In this document: one piece after another, positions 1 through 9,162 of the stretch
Layout: each line of letters opens with the position of its first letter
Position numbering within the stretch: the stretch's first letter is position 1
Assembly (NCBI GenBank): GCA_024761205.1
Contig: JAMASS010000004.1
Location: forward strand, 496,001 to 560,000
Direction of reading: 5' to 3'
Length of the DNA: 64,000 nucleotides
From: Limisphaerales bacterium
GTDB taxonomy: Bacteria; Verrucomicrobiota; Verrucomicrobiia; Limisphaerales; AAA164-E04
The notes under the pieces: generated by a model
What the model was told of the DNA's origin: nothing
The model's database searches: none
What the model saw: only the letters and a program-made list of their open reading frames with translations
Translations under genes and position numbers: made by a program

Positions 1-226
1 AAATAATGGTTTCAATGGCAGTTTCAACACAGTTGCAAAAGGGCTCGCCGCCTGCCTTAGCGCAGCCCTTCGCAGCATCTGCCACTTTGCTGTAATAATC
101 CAGATGACTGTCGTCGCCGCCGGAGCTGCATGCCGAGGACGCCAAGGTAGCCGTTATGATCGCACTCGCCATGGCAGTGCGCTGGAAATTGCTCGGCAGG
201 ACGCCGCGAGTCTGTTTCTTCTTCAT
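1..226 (-). CDS. Small predicted lipoprotein, 3' end outside window
   Basis: This frame is absent from the ORF track because it runs off the left edge. It starts at an ATG (complement of 224-226) and stays open to base 1 for 75 codons. The N-terminus is basic (MKKKQTRG), followed by a short hydrophobic stretch and a weak lipobox ending LASSAC, so I infer export and lipidation at that cysteine. Beyond it come a Gly/Asp-rich linker, the segment DYYSKVADAAKGC and a cysteine pair in FCNC. It lies 31 bases downstream of the LolA/RseB-like gene on the same strand, so co-transcription is plausible. No family is recognised and no clear Shine-Dalgarno is visible. The lipobox is atypical (Ser at -3), so a plain signal peptide is an alternative. 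Confidence 0.6.
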   Translation of the reverse strand, partial: MKKKQTRGVLPSNFQRTAMASAIITATLASSACSSGGDDSHLDYYSKVADAAKGCAKAGGEPFCNCVETAIETII

Positions 227-257
227 TTTGCTTGTAATCGGTTTTATAGGTTATCGG

Positions 258-1148
258 TCATTGGGGAAGGTTGTATTTCTTGGGATCGGGCCGGGGAAGG
301 GAGTCGATGAATCGCGCCCAGCCTTTGATCATTTTTTGAAAATCTTCCAGCGATCTTGGGGGCTTTCCGGCGCGTCGGCGCTGTGCCAGGAAGTCGTTGT
401 GCGCCGTGCGGGTAACCGCCACGAAATCAACCTCGGCGGGCGGGGCGAAGCGGCTAGCCGGCAGCGTGCCGCTGCGATAATTTGAAAACCCGGTCTCGAC
501 CAGCAAATGGCCCGCTTCGTCCCGGAACAGCGTTTTGACCAAGCGCCCGCTTTTTTTGTCCAGCCAATAGAGGCGCCGGGCGGCGATGTCTTCCCTGAGT
601 TGGGCCGCGCTGCGTTGCCGTCCGGATTTTCGGGCGGCGGTTTTTCTCTTCCGAACCAGCTCGTCGATCAAATCTGATGAGAGAAGGACTTCGATGCTGC
701 GGCAGGTCCGGCCGCCCAGCTTCTGCGACCCTCCCAATCGAAAGGTCAGTTCATCTGCGTGATGTTCGAGAAGGGAAGGGAGCAATTCGAATTCGGCGTT
801 CCGGGGCGCGGCGTATTCGATTTTGACCGTGCCCCATTCGGTTGTCTCCCAGCATCCGGCGCGGGTTTCCAGCAATTGCCGATGAATCCGCTGATTGAAG
901 TCCTTGAAAAGGATCTTCCTCTCGACCGTTCCATCCGCGCCGCGGCGCTGCAAGTGCAGGCGGCTTTCTTTTCGAATCAAGTCACGGGCCTCATAGGCGG
1001 CGGTTTCGTCGGGAGCCATCCGGTCGATCATGCCCGAAAGCAGGTCGTGCGCGGTATCCGGATTTTCGGCGAAGGCCGGCAGCAGCAGGGAGAATGCGCA
1101 GCAGCTCCCGGCCAAAAACGGCACGACACAACTCGGGGAGTTTTTCAT
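258..1148 (-). CDS. Periplasmic LolA/RseB-like protein
   Basis: A 296-residue protein with an N-terminal signal peptide (MKNSPSCVV... to PAFAENP). The body alternates short charged beta-strand-like segments: GTVERKILFKDFNQRIH, a central block around LTFRLGGSQKLGGRTC, and RRLYWLDKKSGRLVKTLFRD. That pattern, and the position directly downstream of an MMPL exporter, fit the outer-membrane lipoprotein-sorting/RseB fold (COG2834-like) that often accompanies such exporters. Its role would be to bind a lipid or lipoprotein in the periplasm; this is inferred from fold and neighbourhood, not from a diagnostic motif. The 77-base gap to the exporter contains a promoter-like TTGACA, so it may have its own promoter. 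No frameshift is seen. Confidence 0.55.
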   Translation of the reverse strand: MKNSPSCVVPFLAGSCCAFSLLLPAFAENPDTAHDLLSGMIDRMAPDETAAYEARDLIRKESRLHLQRRGADGTVERKILFKDFNQRIHRQLLETRAGCWETTEWGTVKIEYAAPRNAEFELLPSLLEHHADELTFRLGGSQKLGGRTCRSIEVLLSSDLIDELVRKRKTAARKSGRQRSAAQLREDIAARRLYWLDKKSGRLVKTLFRDEAGHLLVETGFSNYRSGTLPASRFAPPAEVDFVAVTRTAHNDFLAQRRRAGKPPRSLEDFQKMIKGWARFIDSLPRPDPKKYNLPQ

Positions 1149-1225
1149 AATTTAGTGAATTATTACGGGTGATGAGTTTGTCAACCCGAATTTTTTGTCG
1201 CCACCACCGGTCGCGACGCCTGAAA
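1149..1225 (-). promoter_or_regulatory. Possible promoter of the LolA/RseB-like gene
   Basis: On the minus strand the gap between the exporter stop and the next ATG carries TTGACA (complement of 1179-1184) followed about 16 bases later by a TAATTC-like hexamer. An inverted repeat CGGGT...ACCCG spans the -35 region. It could be a promoter or a weak intergenic hairpin. Low confidence without expression data. Confidence 0.3.
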
Positions 1226-3493
1226 TCAAGCCGCCTTGCGGACGGACAAGCACAAGGGCAGCAGGACGAAGACCACCCCGAACGCCAGTCCGAACGCCAA
1301 GGCGCTCAGTCCGCCAAAGTGTTTCGCCGGCGGAAACGACGTCGCCGCCAGCAACGCAAAAATCCCACCGAGAACCAAACTGGTATAAACAATCGGGCGC
1401 GCCTTAACACGGATGGCGCTTTCCGTTGCCTGAAACCTATCCGAACCTGACCGGCGCGCATCCAGCCATTGAGTGACAAAGTGCACGGTATCATCAATGG
1501 CGATCCCAAAGGCAATGGCGGCAATCATGACGGTGATCGAATTCAGTGGAATGTCGATCAAGGCCGCCACAGCGATCACCACGCCAACGGGCAAGGCATT
1601 GATCATGATCGCTAGCGCAGCTAATCGCCACGACCGCCAAAGAACCACTAACAGCATAAACACTGACACCAAAGCGGTCACTGCGCTTCTCATCTGACTG
1701 CCAACTATCTGTCGATCGGCTTCCAAAATTGTGTGCAGACCCTGCTCGGCACTTAGGCTCACGCCCTCCGGCAACTTGGATTCCGCGTATTGAATGACGT
1801 CCGCAATAATTGCCAGATACTTGTCGGAACGAAGATCCGGTGTTCGAACCACCAGATTCGCCGTCCGATAATCCGGATCGCATAGCGCTTCAAAAAAGGG
1901 GAACTTCTGGGTCTTCAATACCAAAGAAAAAGTCCCCAATAGGAGCGGATTAGTGGGCAGTGCCAGGCTCCCCGGACGTTCCTGCTCCCAGATCTGATTC
2001 ATCATCGCCAAAACCTGGGAGTAAGAGTAAACACCGGAGACTTCGGACTTGGCTTCCGCATAGACCTGCACGTCTTCTAAGTACTTTAAAAATGGCAACT
2101 GATTGACCCCGTTGGTCTTACCGGAATCAACCCCGAGTTGAAACATGTTGAAGCCGCCGTAACTCGCGTTGAACAATTCACCCGCCGCCCGAGTCGGACT
2201 ATCAGCAGGAAGAAACTCGATCGGACGAACCCCGGTACGCAGCTGCGGCACTAACATCACCGTACCCGCGATCGCTGCCAAGGCCAGAAAAAGCACCCAT
2301 CCCTTTCGCCGTTGTAGTTGTTCCAACCAAATGAAAGGCCACTCATCACCGGCACCTACCTCAGAGACCGCCGCTAGATAGCCACCGGCGTAGTGGCGAT
2401 AATAGACCGCCATAATGCCGACCCCTGGACCAAAGGTCATGAGGAAGACAACAGCGACTCCGTAGGCCCCTATCAATCCAGCCTCTCTCACTTGGGGGAT
2501 CTCAGCCAGCCCAAGCGACACCAAACCAACCAGGGTCGTCAACGTCGCAAATCCACATGACTTCCAGATTTGCTTCAGCGCCAACCGAACCACATCGACG
2601 CCCAACCGATCCCGAGCCGCCCGCTGACAGGCCGTGCCAAGATGCACCAAAAGCGTGAGGTGGACACCCATCCACAAAGGAAACAGGAGTAAGGTAAACA
2701 CGGTGAACGGATAGCCCAACCACTGGAGACTTCCGGCAATCAGCCCCAACGTAACTGCCTGATTGACTAACATGAAAAAAACAAATCCGAACGATCGAAA
2801 GGCGACCCCCAAAGTAGCTGCGAGAAAAAGAAAAACTACTGGCACGAAACAGAACAGATCTCCCATGATTCGGGTATAAACCTCCTCTTCAACCAACGGC
2901 AACCCAACCACCCTAAAGGCCAAGCCCTCGCTTTCGAAATCGGAGAATACGGTTTCGAGATCGGCCCGCAGCACCCGTTTCGACTCCAAGTCCATGAACG
3001 GTTTATCAAATGTTAGCGTCAACGTAGCGTGTCGGCTATCTGGTGACACCATCACATTCCGAATCAGCGGATTGCCCAAACAATAGTCCCGCAACTGCTC
3101 CAGATCAGCCGCCTCACTCATTTCCCTCGGCGCCAGTGGGACCATGTCAAACGAGAAACCTTTACGAACGGGTTTATAGGAGTGGGTCAGACTCTTCACA
3201 TCCAATACACCGTCAACCGTCATCAAGGCGTCGCTGACACGGCCGATCGCCGATAAACCCTCGGCCGTAAATACATCCGGACATTCAAGATCAATGACGA
3301 CGATCACTTGGTCCTGCAATACGGCAGTGATCTTATCCAAAGTCGCCTTCTGGCTGGGGTTGCTCTCGAGCAACGCATCGGCATCAGACCGAATTCGAAG
3401 ATGCTGCAAATCCCAGAGCAGAGGAATCAGCAAAACGACCAGCCCACCAAAGCTAACCTTCGGAAAGCGAACGAATGGATTCCAATCATTCAT
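1226..3493 (-). CDS. RND-superfamily (MMPL-type) exporter
   Basis: An inner-membrane transporter of about 755 residues. It has an N-terminal membrane helix (FGGLVVLLIPLLW), a periplasmic domain, a five-to-six helix bundle (FCFVPVVFLFLAATLGVAF onward), a second periplasmic domain and a second helix bundle containing GIAIDDTVHFVTQW, the usual MMPL signature region with acidic residues in a helix. The ORF track starts 42 residues earlier, but that extension (MSGASRFLKQ...) overlaps the remnant of the upstream oppF pseudogene; MNDWNPFVRF is the better start. Families of this type move lipids, hopanoids or other hydrophobic molecules to the outer envelope. The LolA/RseB-like gene downstream is its likely periplasmic partner. 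The reading frame looks intact, unlike its upstream neighbours. Confidence 0.8.
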   Translation of the reverse strand: MNDWNPFVRFPKVSFGGLVVLLIPLLWDLQHLRIRSDADALLESNPSQKATLDKITAVLQDQVIVVIDLECPDVFTAEGLSAIGRVSDALMTVDGVLDVKSLTHSYKPVRKGFSFDMVPLAPREMSEAADLEQLRDYCLGNPLIRNVMVSPDSRHATLTLTFDKPFMDLESKRVLRADLETVFSDFESEGLAFRVVGLPLVEEEVYTRIMGDLFCFVPVVFLFLAATLGVAFRSFGFVFFMLVNQAVTLGLIAGSLQWLGYPFTVFTLLLFPLWMGVHLTLLVHLGTACQRAARDRLGVDVVRLALKQIWKSCGFATLTTLVGLVSLGLAEIPQVREAGLIGAYGVAVVFLMTFGPGVGIMAVYYRHYAGGYLAAVSEVGAGDEWPFIWLEQLQRRKGWVLFLALAAIAGTVMLVPQLRTGVRPIEFLPADSPTRAAGELFNASYGGFNMFQLGVDSGKTNGVNQLPFLKYLEDVQVYAEAKSEVSGVYSYSQVLAMMNQIWEQERPGSLALPTNPLLLGTFSLVLKTQKFPFFEALCDPDYRTANLVVRTPDLRSDKYLAIIADVIQYAESKLPEGVSLSAEQGLHTILEADRQIVGSQMRSAVTALVSVFMLLVVLWRSWRLAALAIMINALPVGVVIAVAALIDIPLNSITVMIAAIAFGIAIDDTVHFVTQWLDARRSGSDRFQATESAIRVKARPIVYTSLVLGGIFALLAATSFPPAKHFGGLSALAFGLAFGVVFVLLPLCLSVRKAA

Positions 3494-3545
3494 CGTCAAT
3501 ATTGCTGCTGAAACCTCGGAAGCCGTGCCTGACAGCACGAGTCCG

Positions 3546-4606
3546 TCAGGAAAAGAGAGTCCAGCACAAACTACTCTCGCACTCAGGTATTGTTTCAAAA
3601 ACCTGCTGGCCCCGCTCATCGTTCCCTACCCCATCGGCAGACACCAGGTGACAAACGCCTTTTCGCCACGATTCTACCGGTTTCAGGATCGGCCGTTCCT
3701 CCCGGCACCGGTTCTCTGCCAGAAGACATCGCATCTGAAAAGGACAACCCGCTGGCAAATCCAGAGGCGATGGAACATCACCCAAGATAGATTGCCGCTT
3801 CGCCTCGCGCCGTTTCCGGCCTCCGGGAATCGAAGCCACCAGCAACTGAGCATAGGGATACCTCGGATTCTCGATCATCTCACCGGACGGTCCTGCTCAA
3901 CGACTTACCCCAGGCCCATCACCATCACCCGTAGCTGCCGTGCTCCATCACCGCCAGATCATGCCTGATAAAGGAGATGGGGCAACCCCGTGTCCGTTTG
4001 TAACTCATGCAACAAATTGATCATTTGCGCCTGAACTGACACATCCAACACACTGACGGATTCATCACATACCACCAGTTCCGGCTCCACTGTCAAGGCC
4101 CGTCTAATTCCAATCCGCTGCCGTTGGCCGTCGTTGAATTCCCGTGAATAGCATTCATTCATCACGAAAGCATCCAAACCAACGGCGCCCAACAAACGAG
4201 CGACTCGCTCGCGGATATCATCTGGCTCCCGCAGCAATCCATGAAATTCGATACCCTCAGCAATACTCTCCCCGATGGTGAATTTTGGATTCAACGAGCC
4301 ACACGAATCCTGAAAAGACCATCTGCGCCGATTGACGACACGCCTTCCGTTGGACGATTGTCTGTTCGAGCATGTTCTGCCCCCTAAACAGAAAATCTGG
4401 CCACCGGAAGGCCGTTCCAGCAGGACCAAGCTCTTTGCAATCAAACTCTTGCCCCAGCCGCTTTCGCCGACCAAACCGGCTGTTTCACCGGCTTCGACCT
4501 GAAAGCCCGCGCCGTTCACGGCCTTTAACAGCTTCAGCCGCGATTCCAGCCACGGCCGCTGAAGCGGATACTGAATCTCGAGACCCTAAACTTCCAATAA
4601 CGGCAT
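3546..4606 (-). pseudogene. oppF: Decayed oligopeptide ABC transporter ATPase (oppF/dppF-like)
   Basis: The frame begins MPLLEV at 4606, hits TAG at 4588-4586, then continues in frame as GLEIQYPLQRP and into an ORF with Walker A GESGWGKS, a damaged ABC signature (NDGQRQRIGIRRAL for SGGQRQRIGI-ARAL) and Walker B LVVCDESVSVLDVS. The C-terminal oligo_HPY-type segment (YPYAQLLVASIPGG ... LGDVPSPLDLPAGCPF) sits in a different frame at 3546-3878. At least one stop and one frameshift are therefore visible. In an intact system this ATPase would power peptide uptake with OppD and the OppABC components, none of which are in the window. Its exact 3' end is unclear because the last residues read past the family's normal end. 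Confidence 0.85.
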
Positions 4607-5554
4607 CACGCTTTTCGAATCGTGCACCGCACCAGCCAATCCCCACCTGCACAACACCGGACGAGAACAGCTTGCCTCAACGAAAGAGCATCGGGGGTGG
4701 AATCGACAGCCTGACGGAAAAGCTCCAGGCACAGGCACCTGACCCGGGATCGCCCTCAGTCCGACATCGCCCGCACCAATTCGGGGCACCGCCCCTAGCA
4801 ACACTTTGGTATAGGGACGCCTCGGTTGGCTGAGGACATCCGGTGTCTGCTTTCCACGATTTGACCAGCGTACATGACGGCGACCCGATCGGCAAAATCT
4901 TCAACCACACCGAGATTATGGCTGATCAACAGAACCGACATGCCTAGCCCTTGCTGAAACTCACCCAACAAAGTGAGGATCTGCGCTTGAACGGTGACAT
5001 AAAAAGGACGCTCGTCGGCTCATCATCAACCAAAAGGAACGGTTCCGAAGCGAGCGCCATGGCGATCATCACCCGTTACAGCATCCGGCCAAACATTTGG
5101 CGCCGATAGCCTCGCATTCGAACCTCCGGCGCCGGGATGCCGACCAGCCGGAGCAACTCTTGAATTCCGATCGCCATTCGCCTTGTTGGGTTTGACGCAA
5201 AGATAGCATCTCGCGGACCTGCCTCCCAATTCAATAAACCGGATTGGGGCAGACTACCCGATCCTGGAAAACCATAACTTAGTTTCACTCTACGAGTCTT
5301 CCGGAGCTCCGCGTCACTCATTCGCAAAACGCCCAACCCTCAACCAAGACACTGCCGCTCGCATAGGCGAACGGTGGTGAAGGGAAAAGGCGTGTCAACG
5401 ACAGCACCGTCACACTCTTGCCGCAGCCACTCTCATCAATAAGGCAATACTCTTCTTCCGGTTCAATACACAGAGACACCCCATCAACCAGCTGCCGGTC
5501 ACCTTGCCGGCCGGTCAGACCAATCGAAAGGTCATTGACTTACAATACGGGCAT
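4607..5554 (-). pseudogene. oppD: Decayed oligopeptide ABC transporter ATPase (oppD/dppD-like)
   Basis: Reading from 5554, MPVL is followed directly by TAA, then VNDLSIGL and a Walker A-like DESGCGKSVTVLSL. A frameshift leads to RMSDAELRKTRRVKLSYGF and LLRLVGIPAPEVRMRGY, which match the helical region of OppD between Walker A and the ABC signature. The C-terminal cysteine-rich segment IPGQVPVPGAFPSGCRFHP lies in yet another frame near 4586-4804. Several frameshifts and stops make this a clear pseudogene. It ends where oppF begins, the usual oppD-oppF arrangement. The intact M3 oligopeptidase immediately upstream on the other strand is a functional relative in peptide use. Confidence 0.85.
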
Positions 5555-5642
5555 GCTGTGATCTCAGATTCCCTGCTTGAATCCGCCGGGTCCGGGCCGT
5601 TAGCTTGCCGGCCCGGACCCGGCTGGCGAGAGCGAAAAACCT

Positions 5643-7724
5643 ATGACTGAAGTCCAATCCCCAAAATCCAAACCGCTGAATCGCCCGCTGACATCCTTCA
5701 GCGAAGCTCAATCACGCGCCACGGCCGCTGGTTCGCGGCTCGAACTACCCTGCTTCGAAACGGATCCGAAATCGCTCAAGGATTCGATGGATGAAACCAT
5801 CCGAAACGCCAACCAACGCCTTGATGCCATCGCCGACCTTTCGCGGGATTCGCTGACCTTTGAGAACACCATCCGCGAGCTAGATGACCTCCTCCACCCC
5901 GCCAACCTCACCGCCAACCGGACCTACTTGATCAAGGAGACCCATCCCCATGCGGCCATGAGAGATCAGGCCACCGAACTCATCAAGGAGTTCCAGGGAT
6001 GGGCCGTGGGGCTAGATTATCGAGAGGATGTCTACCGCACAATCCGCGCCTACGCCGACACGAAACCGAAACTGGAAGGTGAAGACCAACGGCTTTTCGA
6101 CGACACACTTCGGGATTACCGCCGTGCGGGCCTCGAACTCCCGCCTGCCGAGCGGGCCGAAGTCGAAAAACTGCGCAAGAAACTCTCCCTGATTGCCACT
6201 GACTTCGACACCAATATTACCCAAGCGACGGCCACCCTAGAGTTCACGAGGGAAGACCTCGAGGGTTTGCCGCAGGACTTCTTGGACCAAGAAGATCTTC
6301 GGAACGAAAATCGGAACTACGAACTTCAGGCAAACATCACCTGGCACTTTGTCACCGTCATGGAGAACGCCAAATCAGAAGCAACCCGCAAACGGATGAA
6401 AGTCGCGCGCTACTCGCTGGCAGCTGACAAGAACATTGGGCTCTTCAACGAGATCCTTCGTCTCCGCACGCTCATCGCCAACAAACTCGGATACCGTTCC
6501 TGGGCGGACTACAAGACCGAGACCAAGATGGCTGGCAACGGAGCCACCGCCATCCAGTTTCTGAAAGACCTCAACGAAGCCTTAACCGCAAAATTCGAGG
6601 CCGAGCTCGAATCCTTCCGCGCCATCAAGGCCGCCGAGACCGGCGTCGCCAATGCAACCATCAACATCTGGGACTGGCGCTACTATGCGAATCAACTCAA
6701 AAAACAACGCTGTGCCGTGAACACCGAGCAACTCCGCTCCTACTTCCCATACGAGCGAGCGTTGGATGGAATGTTCCGCATCTACGAACGCATCTTCGAG
6801 CTATCCTTCCTGGAACTCGAAGCCCCTTACAAATGGACCGACGATCTCCAACTATTCTTGGCCTCAGACGCAAAAACGGGAGAGCCCCTTGGGACGTTTT
6901 ATCTCGATATGTTTCCCAGAAAGGGAAAGTTCAACCACTTCGCCCAGTTCGGTCTCATCGACGGCAAGCGCCTGCCCTCAGGCGAGTATCAAAGGGCCTG
7001 CGTCGCCCTCATCTGCAATTTCCCAACACCGCCCGACGACAAACCATCGCTACTCTCCCACAATGAAGTGGAAACCCTTTTTCACGAGTTTGGACACGCA
7101 CTTCACTCATTACTCACCCAGGCCAACTACTCACGCTTTTCCGGCACCAGCGTGCCGAGTGATTTTGTTGAAGCGCCCTCACAGATGCTTGAGAACTGGA
7201 TTTGGGATCAGGAAGTCCTCGACACCTTTACCGCAGATTATCGGGATGATTCAAAAAAGATCCCCGCAGATATTATCGACCGCCTCAAAGAGGCGCGACT
7301 GGCCACCATTGGCACGTTTTACCGCCGACAACTCAGTTTCGGTCTGCTCGATCTCGAACTCCATTCGGTCTCGGATCCAAATGCAATCCCCGATGTTCTC
7401 GAAGTCTCCGAGCGAATCATCGCCAATATTTTCCTCCCGTCTCCCGAAGGCACTGCCTTCGTGGCCAACTTCGGCCATCTGACCGGCTACGATGCCGGTT
7501 ACTATGGCTATGCCTGGGCAGACGCCATTGCAGCCGACATGGCAACCATTTTCGAGGAATCCCCACAGCGCTATTTCGACACCACAATAGGCCGACGCTT
7601 GAGAGATGAGATCTATGCTCCCGGGAATTCCCGCGATGTGAACGAATCGATTGAGAAATTTCTTGGCCGGCCTCGGTCGCTGAAACCGTTTCTAAAATCC
7701 GTAGGAATCGACGTCGAAAACTGA
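5643..7724 (+). CDS. M3-family oligopeptidase (thimet oligopeptidase/OpdA-like)
   Basis: A 693-residue cytosolic-type zinc oligopeptidase with no signal peptide. The zinc-binding HEFGH motif is at about residues 480-484, followed by SLLTQANYSRFSGTSVPSDF and EAPSQMLENW, which supplies the third ligand glutamate typical of M3 peptidases. The C-terminal GHLTGYDAGYYGYAWADAI is the conserved substrate-binding tyrosine region of this family. Length and motif spacing match family norms and the frame is intact. The role is hydrolysis of short peptides, including signal-peptide debris or imported peptides. The ATG at 5643 is 88 bases from the start of the divergent oppD pseudogene. A specific name (prlC/opdA versus dcp) cannot be settled by eye. 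Confidence 0.92.
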   Translation: MTEVQSPKSKPLNRPLTSFSEAQSRATAAGSRLELPCFETDPKSLKDSMDETIRNANQRLDAIADLSRDSLTFENTIRELDDLLHPANLTANRTYLIKETHPHAAMRDQATELIKEFQGWAVGLDYREDVYRTIRAYADTKPKLEGEDQRLFDDTLRDYRRAGLELPPAERAEVEKLRKKLSLIATDFDTNITQATATLEFTREDLEGLPQDFLDQEDLRNENRNYELQANITWHFVTVMENAKSEATRKRMKVARYSLAADKNIGLFNEILRLRTLIANKLGYRSWADYKTETKMAGNGATAIQFLKDLNEALTAKFEAELESFRAIKAAETGVANATINIWDWRYYANQLKKQRCAVNTEQLRSYFPYERALDGMFRIYERIFELSFLELEAPYKWTDDLQLFLASDAKTGEPLGTFYLDMFPRKGKFNHFAQFGLIDGKRLPSGEYQRACVALICNFPTPPDDKPSLLSHNEVETLFHEFGHALHSLLTQANYSRFSGTSVPSDFVEAPSQMLENWIWDQEVLDTFTADYRDDSKKIPADIIDRLKEARLATIGTFYRRQLSFGLLDLELHSVSDPNAIPDVLEVSERIIANIFLPSPEGTAFVANFGHLTGYDAGYYGYAWADAIAADMATIFEESPQRYFDTTIGRRLRDEIYAPGNSRDVNESIEKFLGRPRSLKPFLKSVGIDVEN

Positions 7725-7738
7725 GAAAATCCGTTCTT

Positions 7739-8983
7739 CTATTGGTAGATCAGGTAGCGTTGCCGCCGTGCCTTAAATCGTCGGACCTCGGCCTCCCAGC
7801 TCTTGGCAATGCTCGAAACAGAACGCCCAGCCTGCAGGTCCCGCCTCGTCGCATCCGTTCCATTGACCTTGTCAAACATGCGCCAGTCCTTGCCCCGGTC
7901 CAATGCGGCTTGAAATAGGTCCCGACCGCTCACTCGGTTCACTGCATCCAACAAATAGAAATTGATCACACTTAACGGGGCGGTGGCCGGATCACGGAAC
8001 ACAATCTCAACTGACGGCACCAAACGGCCTCTCAAACCGTCGCGCTGCGAGACAACCTTTGAGGCATGGAATCGAATTCCCGGCAAACCCAAGCCATTCA
8101 AGTAGCTGGCAGTCTTAGGCGCTTTCAGCCAATCGATTGCGATATATTCAAAGGGACGTTTCGTATGAATACCGATGTCCACGCCCCCAATTTCTCCCAA
8201 CATTCCGGTCGCCACCTGGTACATAGGCGAACGACCATAAGGCACGTTGGGCGATGTGGGCACCCAATCGAGCCCAGTATCGTCCCATACCATGGACCGT
8301 CGCCACCCTTTCATGGTAAGAACCAACAAACGACAGGTATGGTCGTTCATTCGTTCGCCTTTGATCATTCGGGCAAGCTCGCCACAGGTCATGCCATAGA
8401 CGTAAGGAATCGGCCAATAACCGACGAGTGAACGGAATCGGGGATTGTAGTGAGGCCCTTCAACGCGCAGACCACCTAGTGGATTCGGTCGGTCCAACAC
8501 CATGAAATCAACCCCCGCCCGCCCGCATTCAGCCATGGCTTTACCCATTGTCGTAATAAACGTATACGACCGGGCACCAGTATCCTGTAGATCGTAGACC
8601 AAGATATCAATGTGCTGCAGCATTTTCGGCGTAGGTTCTCGAACCGGACCAGGGCCATAGAGAGAGAAAATCGGGAGGCCGGTCTTCCGATCAATAGAAT
8701 CCGGAAACTCCTTACCTGCAAGGATATCACCATAGACCCCGTGTTCGGCACCAAAGAGCGCCACAAGGTTCACATTCGGCGCCTTCCACAAGAGCTCGAC
8801 CGTTGAAACACCGTCCCGATTGACCCCGCCGGGATTGGTCAGCAGCCCAACCCGCTTGCCGTCCAAATCCCGAAACCCGCGGTCCGCGAGAATATCGCTT
8901 CCCAACCGGATTTCCGCAGTGAAAGAATCGCACCAGGCACCTAGGCCCAACAACAACAAAACGCAAATGAAGCAATTCTTCAT
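7739..8983 (-). CDS. Secreted exo-beta-N-acetylmuramidase-like protein (NamZ/DUF1343)
   Basis: A 414-residue protein with a signal peptide (MKNCFICVLLLLGLGAWC). It then shows the DUF1343 hallmarks: GKRVGLLTNPGGVNRDG, FGAEHGVYGD, SLYGPGPVREPT, DLQDTGARSYTF and DRPNPLGG. DUF1343 proteins include NamZ (CAZy GH171), which removes terminal N-acetylmuramic acid from peptidoglycan fragments. Here the protein would act in the periplasm or outside the cell in cell-wall recycling; this is inferred from family. It converges tail to tail with the M3 peptidase, leaving 14 bases between stop codons. About 180 bases upstream hold no gene. Confidence 0.85.
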   Translation of the reverse strand: MKNCFICVLLLLGLGAWCDSFTAEIRLGSDILADRGFRDLDGKRVGLLTNPGGVNRDGVSTVELLWKAPNVNLVALFGAEHGVYGDILAGKEFPDSIDRKTGLPIFSLYGPGPVREPTPKMLQHIDILVYDLQDTGARSYTFITTMGKAMAECGRAGVDFMVLDRPNPLGGLRVEGPHYNPRFRSLVGYWPIPYVYGMTCGELARMIKGERMNDHTCRLLVLTMKGWRRSMVWDDTGLDWVPTSPNVPYGRSPMYQVATGMLGEIGGVDIGIHTKRPFEYIAIDWLKAPKTASYLNGLGLPGIRFHASKVVSQRDGLRGRLVPSVEIVFRDPATAPLSVINFYLLDAVNRVSGRDLFQAALDRGKDWRMFDKVNGTDATRRDLQAGRSVSSIAKSWEAEVRRFKARRQRYLIYQ

Positions 8984-9162
8984 GACAATCCTAATAATCT
9001 ATGACGGCGACAGCACCCGGGAATTCAAATTTTGCTGAAGATCCACACCGCCGCCAGCGCTGCAAGCCGAACCCAGCCTTGGACTTTCGGCAAGTTGAAA
9101 GAGGACACTATCCCCATGACAGAATAGAAATCCCCTTGATCCTATCCATCCTATCTAAAATC

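Noticed and set aside
3294-3968. 224-residue plus-strand ORF
   Set aside because: It is antisense to the exporter start and the oppF remnant and shows no protein-like pattern.
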